Source: Desulfacinum hydrothermale DSM 13146 (GTDB lineage: Bacteria; Desulfobacterota; Syntrophobacteria; Syntrophobacterales; DSM-9756). From it: a stretch of 64,000 nucleotides of DNA. The DNA is taken from assembly GCF_900176285.1 (NCBI RefSeq), contig NZ_FWXF01000017.1, positions 1-64,000 on the forward strand. Reading direction: 5' to 3'. Shown here piece after piece: positions 33,189 to 43,042 of the stretch. How positions within the stretch are numbered: the first letter of the stretch is position 1; every line of letters starts with the position of its first letter. The position numbers and the translations under genes were made by a program. Under the pieces are notes generated by a model, which did not search any database, was not told the DNA's origin, and was given only the letters and a program-made list of their open reading frames with translations.

Positions 33189-35029
33189 GCGGGGTGCTCC
33201 TTCAATCCATGGGGCGTGTTGTGGTCGGAAACGGCGGTGGCGGGCGAACCGGGGGCCTTCTTGACGAAGAAGCCGAACCGGGCGCCTCTGTCGGTGCCTG
33301 GGACCGGGCTTTCGACCCAGATCTTTCCCCCCAGCTTTTGCACGATGTGCCGGCAGATGGCCAGACCCAAGCCCGTGCTGCCTGTGGCCGTCTCCCGTTG
33401 CTTGTCCACCCGGTAGAAACGTTCAAAGATCCGCTGCTGGTGTTCCGGGCGGATTCCGGGGCCCTGGTCTTCCACGTAAAAGACGACTCGGTCCCCTTCC
33501 TCCCGGGCGCTGGTGCAGATCGGCGTTTTCTCGATGCTGTATCGAATGGCGTTTTCCATTAAGTTTTGGAAGACCTGCACCAGATGGTCCCGGTCGGCGC
33601 TTACCCACAAGGGGGTGTTCGGCAGGTCCACCACAAGGTCCATTTCCTTTTTCAGTGCTTCCTGCTGGCACGTTTCCACGGCGGCTCGGACGGCGGTGCG
33701 GGCGTCCACGGCCGTGTCGGGGACAGGCAGGGGCCGGCTTTCCAGTCGGGTCAGGGTGAGCAGGTCGTTGACCATGCGGGTCATGTGATTGGCTTTTCTC
33801 AGGATGGTTTCCACAAAAGAGCGGGGTTCTTCTTGCTCCGCACAGGGACTTTCCAGAAGGGTTTCCGCGTAGCCCTTGATGGCGGTCAGGGGCGTTCTCA
33901 GCTCGTGGGAGACGTTGGCCACGAAATCCCGGCGGATCCGGGCCACCCGCTTCAGTTCCGAGATATCGTGGAAGACCAGCAGGACGCCCCGGCTCTTTTC
34001 CGTCCTTTGCAGTGGGACCACGTGCACGTCGTAGGTTCGGTCGCCTTCCATGGAAATTTGCACGCGCTGGTGGGCCCCTCCCTTCAAAACGTGGTCACAG
34101 GCCTGTTGCAGCTCCCGGTTCAAAAAGACTTCCAGGGGTTTGAGCCCCGCTCGGGGCCTGGGATCTTTCTGGATATCATGAATGGCTCGATTGCACGTCT
34201 CGATGGTGCCGTCGTCGGCAAGCAGTATGACCCCATCGTGCATGCTTTCCAGGATGGTCTCCAGCCGGGTCTTTTGGTCTTCCAGGTGCTTCATCTGCTG
34301 TTCGATCCGGCGGCCCAGGTGCTCAAGGGTCCGAGCCAGCGCATCCAGGCTGGGATCACCCAGGGATCGACGGAGTCCGTGGACTTGCCCGCGCCCGATC
34401 CCTTCGGCCAGGTCCGCCAGCTGGGCGATGGGCCGTTCCAGAAAGGACGACAAAAAGTACGCCAGAGCGGCGGCCGCGATCAGGCCCAGCCCCAGGATGG
34501 CCCACAGCACCTTGTATTGCTCATCCAGGCGCTCGCGCAGGGAGGACACGGGCATGGCGAGGCGCAGGACTCCGGGGGGCAGGTTGGCGATGTGGTCCAC
34601 GGGCACGGCCGCGTAGAGGAGATCCCGGCGCAGCGTGGCACTGCGGCGGACGCTGATACCGAACCCGTGGGCACGAGCCGCCACCACTTCCGGTCGGCTC
34701 CAGTGATTGTCCAAAAAACCCAGCTTGTCGTAAGGCACGTGGGAATCGGCCACCACCTTGCCTCCCTGGGCGATATAGGTGATGCGTACCCCCAGTCTGT
34801 CCGCCGCCTGGGTGCACCAGGTATCCAGGTCCGAAAGCCATGGGAAGGACGCGTGCTCCTGAAGGCTCCAATGGACAAAGGCCAGTTCCTTTTGGATCCT
34901 CTCCTTGGAATCGCCAAAGGCCGCTTGGCGGAGCTCCTTTTGGAAAAAAAAACCCGGCAGCGCCAAGGCCAGAACCAGAACCGCCCAGAATGCGGCCAGC
35001 AACCGCATGCGGAAACTCATGGATTTCAC
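33185..35029 (-). CDS. phoR: Phosphate-regulon sensor histidine kinase PhoR
   Basis: A 614-residue inner-membrane kinase. A first membrane helix (about residues 8-30), a periplasmic domain (about 31-165), a second helix (about 170-190), a HAMP segment, a PAS domain (about 260-350), HisKA with VSHELRTPLTAIKGYAETLL (His about 374), then HATPase with NLMENAIRYS and GSTGLGLAICRHIVQKLGG. The large periplasmic region makes it the long, sensor-bearing type rather than the short E. coli type. It lies between phoB (immediately upstream) and phoU (overlapping). Confidence 0.95.
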   Translation of the reverse strand: MKSMSFRMRLLAAFWAVLVLALALPGFFFQKELRQAAFGDSKERIQKELAFVHWSLQEHASFPWLSDLDTWCTQAADRLGVRITYIAQGGKVVADSHVPYDKLGFLDNHWSRPEVVAARAHGFGISVRRSATLRRDLLYAAVPVDHIANLPPGVLRLAMPVSSLRERLDEQYKVLWAILGLGLIAAAALAYFLSSFLERPIAQLADLAEGIGRGQVHGLRRSLGDPSLDALARTLEHLGRRIEQQMKHLEDQKTRLETILESMHDGVILLADDGTIETCNRAIHDIQKDPRPRAGLKPLEVFLNRELQQACDHVLKGGAHQRVQISMEGDRTYDVHVVPLQRTEKSRGVLLVFHDISELKRVARIRRDFVANVSHELRTPLTAIKGYAETLLESPCAEQEEPRSFVETILRKANHMTRMVNDLLTLTRLESRPLPVPDTAVDARTAVRAAVETCQQEALKKEMDLVVDLPNTPLWVSADRDHLVQVFQNLMENAIRYSIEKTPICTSAREEGDRVVFYVEDQGPGIRPEHQQRIFERFYRVDKQRETATGSTGLGLAICRHIVQKLGGKIWVESPVPGTDRGARFGFFVKKAPGSPATAVSDHNTPHGLKEHPA

Positions 35030-35716
35030 TCAAGACTCCCGAAGTCGATAGCCCACGCCCCGGATGGTTTCCACCGCGTCCGCCCGTGGGCCCAGTTTCT
35101 GCCGGAGGCGGCGGATGTGGGTGTCCACCGTCCGGGCGTAGCCGTCGAACTGATATCCCCACACGCGATCCAAGAGCCGATCCCGGCTCAGGACCCGGCC
35201 GCGGTTGCTCATGAGCTCCAAAAGGAGATTGAACTCCGTGGCCGTAAGAGCCGTCTCTTCCCCATCCACCCATACCCGGTGGGCTTCCAAATCCACCGTG
35301 ATGCCTTCCGCCTGGAGATGGGACTTCTCTTCTTCCAGGGTGGACGAGCGCCTCAGCACCGCCTGGACCCGCAACACCAGTTCTCGGGGACTGAAAGGCT
35401 TGACCACGTAATCGTCGGCCCCCAGTTCCAGACCCACAATGCGGTCCGCCTCCTCGCCACGGGCCGTGAGCATGATAATGGGAACGTGGGCCGTTTCCCC
35501 GTTTCGGCGGATTTCCTTACACACTTCCAGGCCGTCCATGCCCGGCAGCATGAGATCCAGGATGACCAGATCCGGCTTTTCCGCCAAAGCCGTCTCCAGG
35601 GCGTGGGTGCCGTCCTGGGCCTTCAGGACGTGGTAGTCGGCGGCTTTGAGATGCCAGGCCACCAGATTCAGGATGTCCGGATCGTCTTCCACCACCAGTA
35701 TCTTGCTTTTGCTCAA
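35030..35716 (-). CDS. phoB: Phosphate-regulon response regulator PhoB
   Basis: A 228-residue OmpR-family regulator. The receiver domain has acidic residues EDD (10-12), the phospho-acceptor Asp54 (ILDLMLPGMDG) and the conserved Lys in VVKPFSPREL. The C-terminal winged helix has LTATEFNLLLELMSNRGRVL and GYARTVDTHIRRLRQKLG. It binds the Pho boxes seen upstream of itself and of pstC. It is the first gene of the leftward operon. Confidence 0.95.
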   Translation of the reverse strand: MSKSKILVVEDDPDILNLVAWHLKAADYHVLKAQDGTHALETALAEKPDLVILDLMLPGMDGLEVCKEIRRNGETAHVPIIMLTARGEEADRIVGLELGADDYVVKPFSPRELVLRVQAVLRRSSTLEEEKSHLQAEGITVDLEAHRVWVDGEETALTATEFNLLLELMSNRGRVLSRDRLLDRVWGYQFDGYARTVDTHIRRLRQKLGPRADAVETIRGVGYRLRES

Positions 35717-35830
35717 GGAAAAGCGCTCCTGTCAAGGGTTGTGCCTGGGCCCAGTCCCCATGGGTCTCCTGAAAGCCACAGAGAGCTGGGAATCGCTCTT
35801 ACCTTGCCGTTGGGGATGGAAAACATTTTC

Positions 35831-35870
35831 CTGTCACAAAAACGTGATCTCACGGTGACAATTGTGTGAC
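35831..35870. promoter_or_regulatory. Pho-box-like repeats near phoB
   Basis: CTGTCACAAAAACGTGAT (35831-35848) on the plus strand matches the CTGTCAT-N4-CTGTCAT pattern. GTCACACAATTGTCACCG on the minus strand (35870-35853) has GTCAC repeated at 11-base pitch. They lie about 115-155 bases upstream of phoB and suggest autoregulation. Confidence 0.6.
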
Positions 35871-35965
35871 GTGTTGGGTGGTGCGTGCGCCTCGGGTGCG
35901 CGCAATGATTGGAACATCCGATCTTTGACCATGTGCCCGTCCCGTGGAAACAACCTTCCGCCTTC

Positions 35966-36009
35966 CTGTAACACATTTGTAACACCCCGGTCATCTTCCT
36001 TTCACACAA
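35966..36009 (+). promoter_or_regulatory. Tandem Pho box upstream of pstC
   Basis: Four consecutive 11-base units begin CTGTAAC, TTGTAAC, CGGTCAT and CTTTCAC, at 35966, 35977, 35988 and 35999. This is the direct-repeat layout bound head-to-tail by PhoB dimers, here two boxes long. It ends 65 bases before the pstC start; TTAGAG (about 36014) may be the -10. Confidence 0.7.
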
Positions 36010-36074
36010 CCGCCTTAGAGTGGCGCCATGAGATCGAGCAAGCGACCAAGAGTGAACGAGAAAGGAACAGATTG

Positions 36075-37454
36075 GTGACGATCGGCGTTTTGTGGATTCC
36101 TTTGGTGCTTCTGGCGGCCACGTCCTATCTCCTGGGACGAAAGCGGGCGGTTCAGGCCGCTTCGACGGGCGTGCGGCTCCATTCCCGTCCCACCTATTAC
36201 GGGACCTACGTGGCCTTGTGGTGTCTGCTGCCCGCCGTCGGGGTGGCGGCGCTTTGGATCGCCTTGGAGCCCTGGGTGCTGACGCACCTCATCGTGCGGG
36301 ATCTTCCCGATTCCTACCGGCATCTTCCGCCGGACCGCCTGGGGCTGGTGCTGAATGACGTGAAGAACCTGGCCACCGGGGCCATGGTGTCGGGAGAGCC
36401 GGACGCGGCCCTGCGGGCGGCGGCGGACCACTATCGTTCGCTCCGGTCGTTGGGTGCTTCGGCGATGGTGGTGGCTTGTTTTAGTTTGGCCCTATTGGGA
36501 CTCTTCTGGTCCATTCGCAGGGTGCGCGCGGATTTCAGGGCTCGCAACCAGGTGGAACGGGTGATCCGGGGATTTTTGATCCTGTCGGCCACCTTGGCCG
36601 TCTTCACCACGGTGGGCATCGTGTTGTCCGTTCTGTTCGAGGCCCTTCGGTTTTTCCGGGCGGTGCCCCCCTGGGAATTTTTCTTTGGGCTCCAGTGGAG
36701 CCCCCAGATGGCTATCCGGGCGGATCAGGTGGGATCCAGCGGCGCCTTCGGCATGATTCCCGTCTTTACGGGAACGATGCTCATTTCGGCCATTGCCATG
36801 GGCTTGGCGGTCCCCGTGGGCCTCTTTTCCGCCATCTATCTGAGCGAATACGCTTCCCGGGCCGTGCGGGCCGTGGTCAAGCCGCTTCTGGAGATCCTGG
36901 CCGGCGTTCCCACGGTGGTTTACGGCTTTTTTGCCGCTCTCACGGTGGGGCCCACCATCCGGCACATGGGAGAATGGCTGGGGCTGGAGGTGGCTTCGGA
37001 AAGTGCCCTGGCGGCCGGTCTGGTCATGGGCATCATGATCATCCCCTTCATTTCCTCCCTTTCCGACGACGTGATCAATGCCGTTCCTCAGGACCTGCGC
37101 GATGGGTCCCTGGCGCTGGGGGCCACCCGCTCCGAAACCATCCGGCAGGTGGTGCTGCCGGCGGCCCTGCCCGGCATCATGGGCGGGGTGCTTCTGGGGG
37201 TCTCCCGGGCCATCGGAGAGACCATGATTGTGGTGATGGCCGCGGGCCTTTCGGCCAATCTCACCATGAATCCCTTGCAGGCGGTGACCACGGTCACCGT
37301 GCAGATCGTCACCCTGTTGGTGGGCGACCAGGAATTCGACAGTCCCAAGACCCTGGCGGCCTTCGCATTGGGTCTCGTGCTCTTTTTGGTCACCTTGGTT
37401 CTCAATGTGATCTCCCTGGCGGTGGTGCGCCGGTATCGGGAACAATATGAATAG
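36075..37454 (+). CDS. pstC: Phosphate ABC transporter permease PstC
   Basis: A 459-residue inner-membrane permease, longer than the 319-residue E. coli protein because of an N-terminal region with two or three extra membrane helices (residues 1-180). The transport core shows FGMIPVFTGTMLISAIAMGL, LLEILAGVPTVVYGFFAALT and the ABC-contact EAA-like loop ALGATRSETIRQVVLPAALP. GTG 36075 is preferred (AAAGGA upstream); TTG 36072 is an alternative, and the frame is open to 35862 through the Pho-box region, which is not coding. Its stop overlaps pstA. Confidence 0.93.
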   Translation: MTIGVLWIPLVLLAATSYLLGRKRAVQAASTGVRLHSRPTYYGTYVALWCLLPAVGVAALWIALEPWVLTHLIVRDLPDSYRHLPPDRLGLVLNDVKNLATGAMVSGEPDAALRAAADHYRSLRSLGASAMVVACFSLALLGLFWSIRRVRADFRARNQVERVIRGFLILSATLAVFTTVGIVLSVLFEALRFFRAVPPWEFFFGLQWSPQMAIRADQVGSSGAFGMIPVFTGTMLISAIAMGLAVPVGLFSAIYLSEYASRAVRAVVKPLLEILAGVPTVVYGFFAALTVGPTIRHMGEWLGLEVASESALAAGLVMGIMIIPFISSLSDDVINAVPQDLRDGSLALGATRSETIRQVVLPAALPGIMGGVLLGVSRAIGETMIVVMAAGLSANLTMNPLQAVTTVTVQIVTLLVGDQEFDSPKTLAAFALGLVLFLVTLVLNVISLAVVRRYREQYE

Positions 37455-38766
37455 GGGGGTTCGTTTGAAAATCCGGCAGATGGATGGGAGCCAACCGATG
37501 GAAAGTCATTCCGGCATAGCCGCCGTTGTGAAGAAAACCTTGAATCGGCGATACCGCGCCGAAAGGCGCTTCCGGCGCATCGGTCTGGCCGCCGTGGCCG
37601 TCGGGCTTCTGTTTTTGGCCGTCCTTTTTACGGCCATCGTTTCCAAAGGCTATACGGCCTTTCAGCAGACCCACGTCTTGCTGGACGTGTACGTGGATCC
37701 CGACGTGGTGCACGTGGGCAATCTGGACAGCGCGGACTACCAGGGGCTTATTAAGGCCTCGCTGCGGGAGCTCTTTCCGGACGTGAAGGGCCACCGGGAC
37801 AAGCGGAATCTTTACAAGCTGGTGAGTTCGGGGGCCGGCTCGATACTTCGCCAGAAGGTTTTGGAGGACACATCGCTCATTGGCCGAAGGATCCAGATCT
37901 GGGTGCCGGCCGATGACGATGTGGACATGGTGATCAAAGGACACGTGGACCGAAGCCTGCCCGAATCGCAACGGCGTCTCAACAACAAGAGCCTGGCATG
38001 GGTCGATGCTCTGAAAGAGCAGGGCAGGCTGGAAAAAAGGTGGAATTTAACTTTCTTTACGGCGGGCGATTCCCGGGAGCCGGAGCTTGCCGGTATCTGG
38101 GGCGCCACGGTGGGATCTTTCTATACCCTGCTGATCACCCTTTCCCTGTCCTTTCCCTTGGGGACGGCCGCCGCCGTCTACCTGGAAGAGTTCGCACCGC
38201 GCAACCGGTGGACGGACCTCCTGGAGGTGAACATCAACAACCTGGCGGCGGTGCCGTCCATCGTCTTCGGGCTGCTGGGGCTCGCGGTTTTCTTGAATTT
38301 CTTCGGCTTGCCCCGGTCTTCTCCCCTGGTGGGAGGGCTGGTGCTGACCCTCATGACGCTTCCCACCATCATCATCGCCGGGAGAGCCGCCCTGCAGTCG
38401 GTGCCGCCGTCCATCCGCGACGCCGCCCTGGCGGTGGGAGCGTCCAAGATGCAGGCCGTGTTCCACCACGTGCTGCCCCTGGCGCTTCCGGGCATGCTCA
38501 CCGGGACCATCATCGGGATGGCGCGGGCTCTGGGCGAAACGGCCCCCCTGCTCATGGTGGGCATGGTGGCCTTCATCGTGGACATCCCGCGCGGTTTCAC
38601 CGATGCGGCCACGGCCTTGCCGGTCCAGATCTTTTTGTGGGCGGACAGCCCGGAGCGCGCCTTCGTGGAAAAGACTTCGGCGGCCATCATGGTGCTGTTG
38701 GGCTTTCTTATCCTCATGAATGGTGCGGCCGTCTTCCTGCGAAATCGTTACGAGCGGCGCTGGTAG
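37447..38766 (+). CDS. pstA: Phosphate ABC transporter permease PstA
   Basis: A 439-residue permease. A DUF3333-type N-terminal extension (about 1-210) includes one membrane helix and a periplasmic part. The core has TLLITLSLSFPLGTAAAVYL, NNLAAVPSIVFGLLGLAVF, the coupling loop ALAVGASKMQAVFHHVLPLA and ARALGETAPLLMVGM. It overlaps pstC by 8 bases and pairs with it in the transporter. Confidence 0.93.
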   Translation: MNRGVRLKIRQMDGSQPMESHSGIAAVVKKTLNRRYRAERRFRRIGLAAVAVGLLFLAVLFTAIVSKGYTAFQQTHVLLDVYVDPDVVHVGNLDSADYQGLIKASLRELFPDVKGHRDKRNLYKLVSSGAGSILRQKVLEDTSLIGRRIQIWVPADDDVDMVIKGHVDRSLPESQRRLNNKSLAWVDALKEQGRLEKRWNLTFFTAGDSREPELAGIWGATVGSFYTLLITLSLSFPLGTAAAVYLEEFAPRNRWTDLLEVNINNLAAVPSIVFGLLGLAVFLNFFGLPRSSPLVGGLVLTLMTLPTIIIAGRAALQSVPPSIRDAALAVGASKMQAVFHHVLPLALPGMLTGTIIGMARALGETAPLLMVGMVAFIVDIPRGFTDAATALPVQIFLWADSPERAFVEKTSAAIMVLLGFLILMNGAAVFLRNRYERRW

Positions 38767-38919
38767 GTACCAGATCGTCCTGAAAGGAGGTGACAAAAAA
38801 AGCCACATAAAAGAGGGCTTTCGAGCCAGTCCATTACGAGAGTGGACCACCGCGTGCCCCCAAGAGGGCAACGGTGATCGTTACCAGTGTATCGTGCCAA
38901 ACGAAGGAGTGAACACATC

Positions 38920-39966
38920 ATGAAAAAGATTATCTGTGTGCTCGGAATGGCTGTGGTCCTGGGTTTGAGCCAGGCCCCTGCCGCAACGGCCAGGGACTAT
39001 ATCAGCATCGTGGGCTCCTCCACGGTCTATCCCTTCTCCACCACGGTGGCGGAGCACTTCGGCAAGACGACCCCGTTCAAGACCCCCAAGGTGGAATCCA
39101 CGGGAAGCGGCGGTGGCTTCAAGCTCTTCTGCGCCGGTGTGGGCGTCCAACACCCGGACATCACCAATGCCTCCCGCGCCATCAAACCGTCGGAAAAGCA
39201 AACGTGCGCCCAAAACGGCGTTCGGGAGATCGTGCAGGTCAAGATCGGCTATGACGGCATCGTCCTGGCACAAAGCAAGAAGGTTCCGGCGATGCATCTT
39301 TCCCGCAGGGACATCTTCCTGGCGCTTGCCAAGGAAGTTCCCGATCCGTCGGGGGCCGAAAAGACAGTGCCCAACCCGTACAAGACCTGGAAGGACGTGA
39401 ATCCCCAGCTGCCGGACGTCAAGATCGAGGTCCTGGGGCCGCCTCCCACCTCCGGTACGCGCGACGCCTTCCTGGAGCTGGCCATGCAAGGAGGGGCCAA
39501 ATCTTTCAAATGGCTCAAAGAGCTTAAGAAAAAAGACAAGAAACTCTTCAAAAAGATCGCCCACACCCTCCGCGAGGACGGGGCCTACATCGATGCGGGT
39601 GAAAACGACAACCTGATCGTGCAGAAGCTGGAAGCGAACCCCAACGCGCTGGGCATCTTCGGCTTCAGTTATCTGGATCAGAATGCGGACAAGATCCAAG
39701 GGGCTTTCGTGGATGGAGTGGAGCCCACCTTTGAGAACATTTCGGCTCAGAAGTATCCCCTTTCCCGACCCCTTTTCTTCTACGTGAAGAAGGCCCACGT
39801 GGGCACCATCCCGGGCATCCAGGAATACATCGCCGAATTCACCAGCGAAAAGGCGTGGGGCCCGGAAGGTTACCTGGCCGACAAGGGGCTGATTCCCCTT
39901 CCGGATGAAGAGCGATCCAAGATGCGGGAGGTGGCGAGGAAGCTGGAAGTTATGCCTATGGAATAA
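38920..39966 (+). CDS. pstS: Phosphate ABC transporter substrate-binding protein PstS
   Basis: A 348-residue periplasmic protein. The signal peptide is residues 1-24 (MKKIICVLGMAVVLG ... PAATA). The mature protein starts with IVGSSTVYPFSTTVAEHFG, and ESTGSGGGFKLFCAGVG and PTSGTRDAFLELAM supply the phosphate-binding Ser/Thr/Gly loops. AAGGAGTG stands before the ATG. It is the third gene of the operon, after both permeases, whereas pstS is more often first. Confidence 0.92.
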   Translation: MKKIICVLGMAVVLGLSQAPAATARDYISIVGSSTVYPFSTTVAEHFGKTTPFKTPKVESTGSGGGFKLFCAGVGVQHPDITNASRAIKPSEKQTCAQNGVREIVQVKIGYDGIVLAQSKKVPAMHLSRRDIFLALAKEVPDPSGAEKTVPNPYKTWKDVNPQLPDVKIEVLGPPPTSGTRDAFLELAMQGGAKSFKWLKELKKKDKKLFKKIAHTLREDGAYIDAGENDNLIVQKLEANPNALGIFGFSYLDQNADKIQGAFVDGVEPTFENISAQKYPLSRPLFFYVKKAHVGTIPGIQEYIAEFTSEKAWGPEGYLADKGLIPLPDEERSKMREVARKLEVMPME

Positions 39967-39998
39967 TGAATGGTTGAGCGAATCAGGCCGTCGGCACG

Positions 39999-40028
39999 GC
40001 CCCCGAGGAGGGATGCCTCCCCGGGGGT
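39999..40028 (+). promoter_or_regulatory. Stem-loop between pstS and pstB
   Basis: GCCCCCGAGGAGG and CCTCCCCGGGGGT form a 12-13-bp stem around a short loop, 33 bases after pstS, without a U-run. Such hairpins protect the 3' end of abundant binding-protein mRNAs and reduce read-through to the ATPase gene. Confidence 0.55.
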
Positions 40029-40066
40029 CGCGTCCAGCGCCGCCATGATGTATGATAGAGAGGATT

Positions 40067-40969
40067 ATGCACGCTTTTGTGAGTCCCGTATTGCCGCCGC
40101 CATCTTCCAGTGACGTTGAAGGGAAACTGCCCGTGGCTCCTGATGATGTACGCCAAGACAAACCGTCCACGGCTGAGGCTTCCATGACCACCGTGGGGGA
40201 AATCCGTGCGGCCAACCCCCGGATGACCTGTCGACAGGTCAATGTCTATTACGGAGACAAGCACGCCATTAAAAACGTCTCCATCGACATCGGCCGCAAC
40301 GAAGTGCTGGCCATGATCGGCCCGTCGGGATGCGGTAAATCCACCTTTCTCCGATGCCTTAACCGCATGAACGATACGATCGAAGGGTGCCGGGTGACGG
40401 GAACCATCACCTTGGACGGTCAGGACATCTACGATCCGGACCTGGACGTGGTGCTCCTTCGAGCCCAGGTGGGCATGGTCTTTCAAAAACCCAATCCCTT
40501 TCCCAAGTCCATCTACGACAACATCGCCTATGGGCCCAAGATCCACGGGCTGGCCCGAACCCGCAGTGAGCTGGACCAGATCGTGGAAACATCGCTTCAG
40601 AAGGCGGGCCTGTGGGATGAGGTCAAGGATCGGCTGAAGCATCCGGGAACGGGGCTTTCCGGCGGCCAGCAGCAGCGGTTGTGCATCGCCCGGGCCATCG
40701 CCGTGAGTCCCGAAGTGATCCTTATGGACGAACCGTGTTCAGCGCTGGATCCCATCGCCACGGCGCGCATTGAGGACCTCATCCACGAATTGCGTGAACA
40801 ATACACCATCGTCATCGTGACCCATTCCATGCAGCAGGCGGCCCGGGTGTCCCAGCGCACCGCTTTCTTCCACATGGGAGACCTGATTGAGGTGGGGCCC
40901 ACCGACCGGATCTTCACCCGGCCGCGCCACAGCCTGACGGAAGACTACATCACGGGTCGTTTCGGATGA
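40067..40969 (+). CDS. pstB: Phosphate ABC transporter ATP-binding protein PstB
   Basis: A 300-residue ATPase from ATG 40067. [18 protein letters not shown] begins the domain. Walker A is [34 protein letters not shown] holds the Q-loop, the signature is [16 protein letters not shown], and Walker B is [13 protein letters not shown]. Typical PstB has about 250-260 residues, matching a start at ATG 40184 (MTTVGEI). The upstream 39 codons are Pro/Ser-rich but have AGAGGA before ATG 40067, so the start is undecided. Confidence 0.93.
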   Translation: MHAFVSPVLPPPSSSDVEGKLPVAPDDVRQDKPSTAEASMTTVGEIRAANPRMTCRQVNVYYGDKHAIKNVSIDIGRNEVLAMIGPSGCGKSTFLRCLNRMNDTIEGCRVTGTITLDGQDIYDPDLDVVLLRAQVGMVFQKPNPFPKSIYDNIAYGPKIHGLARTRSELDQIVETSLQKAGLWDEVKDRLKHPGTGLSGGQQQRLCIARAIAVSPEVILMDEPCSALDPIATARIEDLIHELREQYTIVIVTHSMQQAARVSQRTAFFHMGDLIEVGPTDRIFTRPRHSLTEDYITGRFG

Positions 40970-41002
40970 TGGGTCAGGCCTCGCTTCTTTACGGCCGCCC
41001 GG

Positions 41003-41031
41003 ATTGACATCTTCCCGCCTGTCCCGCATAA
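41003..41031 (+). promoter_or_regulatory. Putative sigma-70 promoter of the PilZ gene
   Basis: TTGACA (41003-41008), a 17-base spacer, and CATAAG (41026-41031). It lies 32 bases before the PilZ start and after the pstB stop. Confidence 0.55.
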
Positions 41032-41063
41032 GGGAACGTGGACACGGAAAATGAGGTGGGAAG

Positions 41064-41534
41064 ATGGACCAGCAGGTGAAGAAGGTCTACGTAGCTCAAG
41101 ACGGCACTGCGATTGTGATCTGTGAGGCGTGCGGGCGGACCCGGAAGCTCGTCAATATCCAGGAGAACATGCCGGGAAAGACGGTGCGTGTGCGCTGCGG
41201 GTGTGGAGCCCATTTTACCATCCTCTTGGAGCGGCGCCGCTACTACCGCAAGCGGGTCCATCTGCCGGGCTACTATTCCAAAACCTCTGCGCCCGGCGAG
41301 CAGCCCATGGTGGTCAAGGACATTTCCCTGGGAGGGCTTCGCTTCGAGACCCTGGAAGAACACGAGTTGAAGAAGGGGGATGTGGTGCTCGTGCGCTTTC
41401 GCCTGGACGACACCGCTCGCACTGCCATCAACCGGCCGGTGGTCGTGCGTTTCGTGGGCCACCAAGTGGTCGGGGCGGAGTATTTCAAGGACGATCCCAT
41501 CGACAAGGCCCTTGGGATCTACCTTCTCGCGTGA
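41064..41534 (+). CDS. PilZ domain protein with N-terminal Cys-pair motif
   Basis: A 156-residue cytoplasmic protein. Residues 16-50 contain C20-x2-C23 and C45-x-C47, resembling a zinc ribbon. The C-terminal PilZ domain has the c-di-GMP motif RRRYYRKRVH (RxxxR type, about residues 57-66) and VKDISLGGLRF (D-x-S-x-x-G, about 84-94). It should bind cyclic di-GMP; the output partner is unknown. It has its own promoter and converges on livF. Confidence 0.82.
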   Translation: MDQQVKKVYVAQDGTAIVICEACGRTRKLVNIQENMPGKTVRVRCGCGAHFTILLERRRYYRKRVHLPGYYSKTSAPGEQPMVVKDISLGGLRFETLEEHELKKGDVVLVRFRLDDTARTAINRPVVVRFVGHQVVGAEYFKDDPIDKALGIYLLA

Positions 41535-41537
41535 GTG

Positions 41538-42271
41538 TCACGGCGCGGGGACCGGTCCGAAAAGGACCCGGCGCAGGTGCTGGTTTTGCAGGATATCCGG
41601 CCCAGGGCCCTGGAGGGTGATGGAGCCGTCTTCGATGAGAAAGGCCAGGTCCGCCACGCGCAGGATTCTTCGCACGTGCTGGCCGGCGATGAGCAGGGTG
41701 ATGCCGCTTTTTCTCAGCTTCTGAAAGGCGTTGCAGAATCGTTGAACCACCTTGGGACTCAGCCCCAGAAAGGGATCGTCTAGTAACAGCAGCCTGGCGC
41801 CGGCCATGAGGCCCCGGCCCAGGGTGACCATGCGTTTTTCCCCGCCGCTCAGCGCTCCGGCCGGAGCGTCCATCCGGGAAGTCAATTCAGGAAAGAGGCA
41901 GAGCACCAGCCGCAAGCGCTCCGAGATGTGCGCGCGGTTGAGGTAGGCGCCCACCTCCAGGTTCTCGCGTACGGACATGTCCGGAAAAACCTTCATGCCC
42001 TCGGGAACGTACACCACGCCCAGCGACACAACGTCGGCCATGTCCATGGAGTGGATGGGGATGTTTTCATAGAGGATCTGGCCCCGCACGGGCCGGATGA
42101 GACCTGAGACGGCCTTGAGGATGGTGGTCTTTCCGGCTCCGTTGGGGCCCACCATGGCCACAATCTGGTGGGGCCACACATTGAACGTGGCGTCTGAAAC
42201 CACGGGCGTCTCCTGGTAGGAGACGGACAAATGGCGGACGCTCAGGAGGGGCTGGTCCGTGTCCGTAGGGC

Positions 42272-42275
<4 letters not shown>
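41538..42275 (-). CDS. livF: Branched-chain amino acid-type ABC transporter ATPase LivF
   Basis: A 245-residue ATPase with Walker A GPNGAGKTT, signature ALSGGEKRMVTLGRGLM, Walker B LLLLDDPFLGL and a late His in IAGQHVRRIL. Walker B has Asp where Glu is usual (LLDDPFLGL rather than LLDEP), a variation worth noting. It is the last gene of the leftward livK-H-M-G-F set and overlaps livG by four bases. Confidence 0.9.

Positions 42276-43038
<763 letters not shown>

Positions 43039-43042
<4 letters not shown>

Noticed and set aside
33566-35869. A 767-codon open frame on the plus strand, the longest in the window
   Set aside because: It is antisense to phoR and phoB, whose motifs are clear on the minus strand; it arises from GC-rich codon use and has a low-complexity His/Gln/Gly-rich product.
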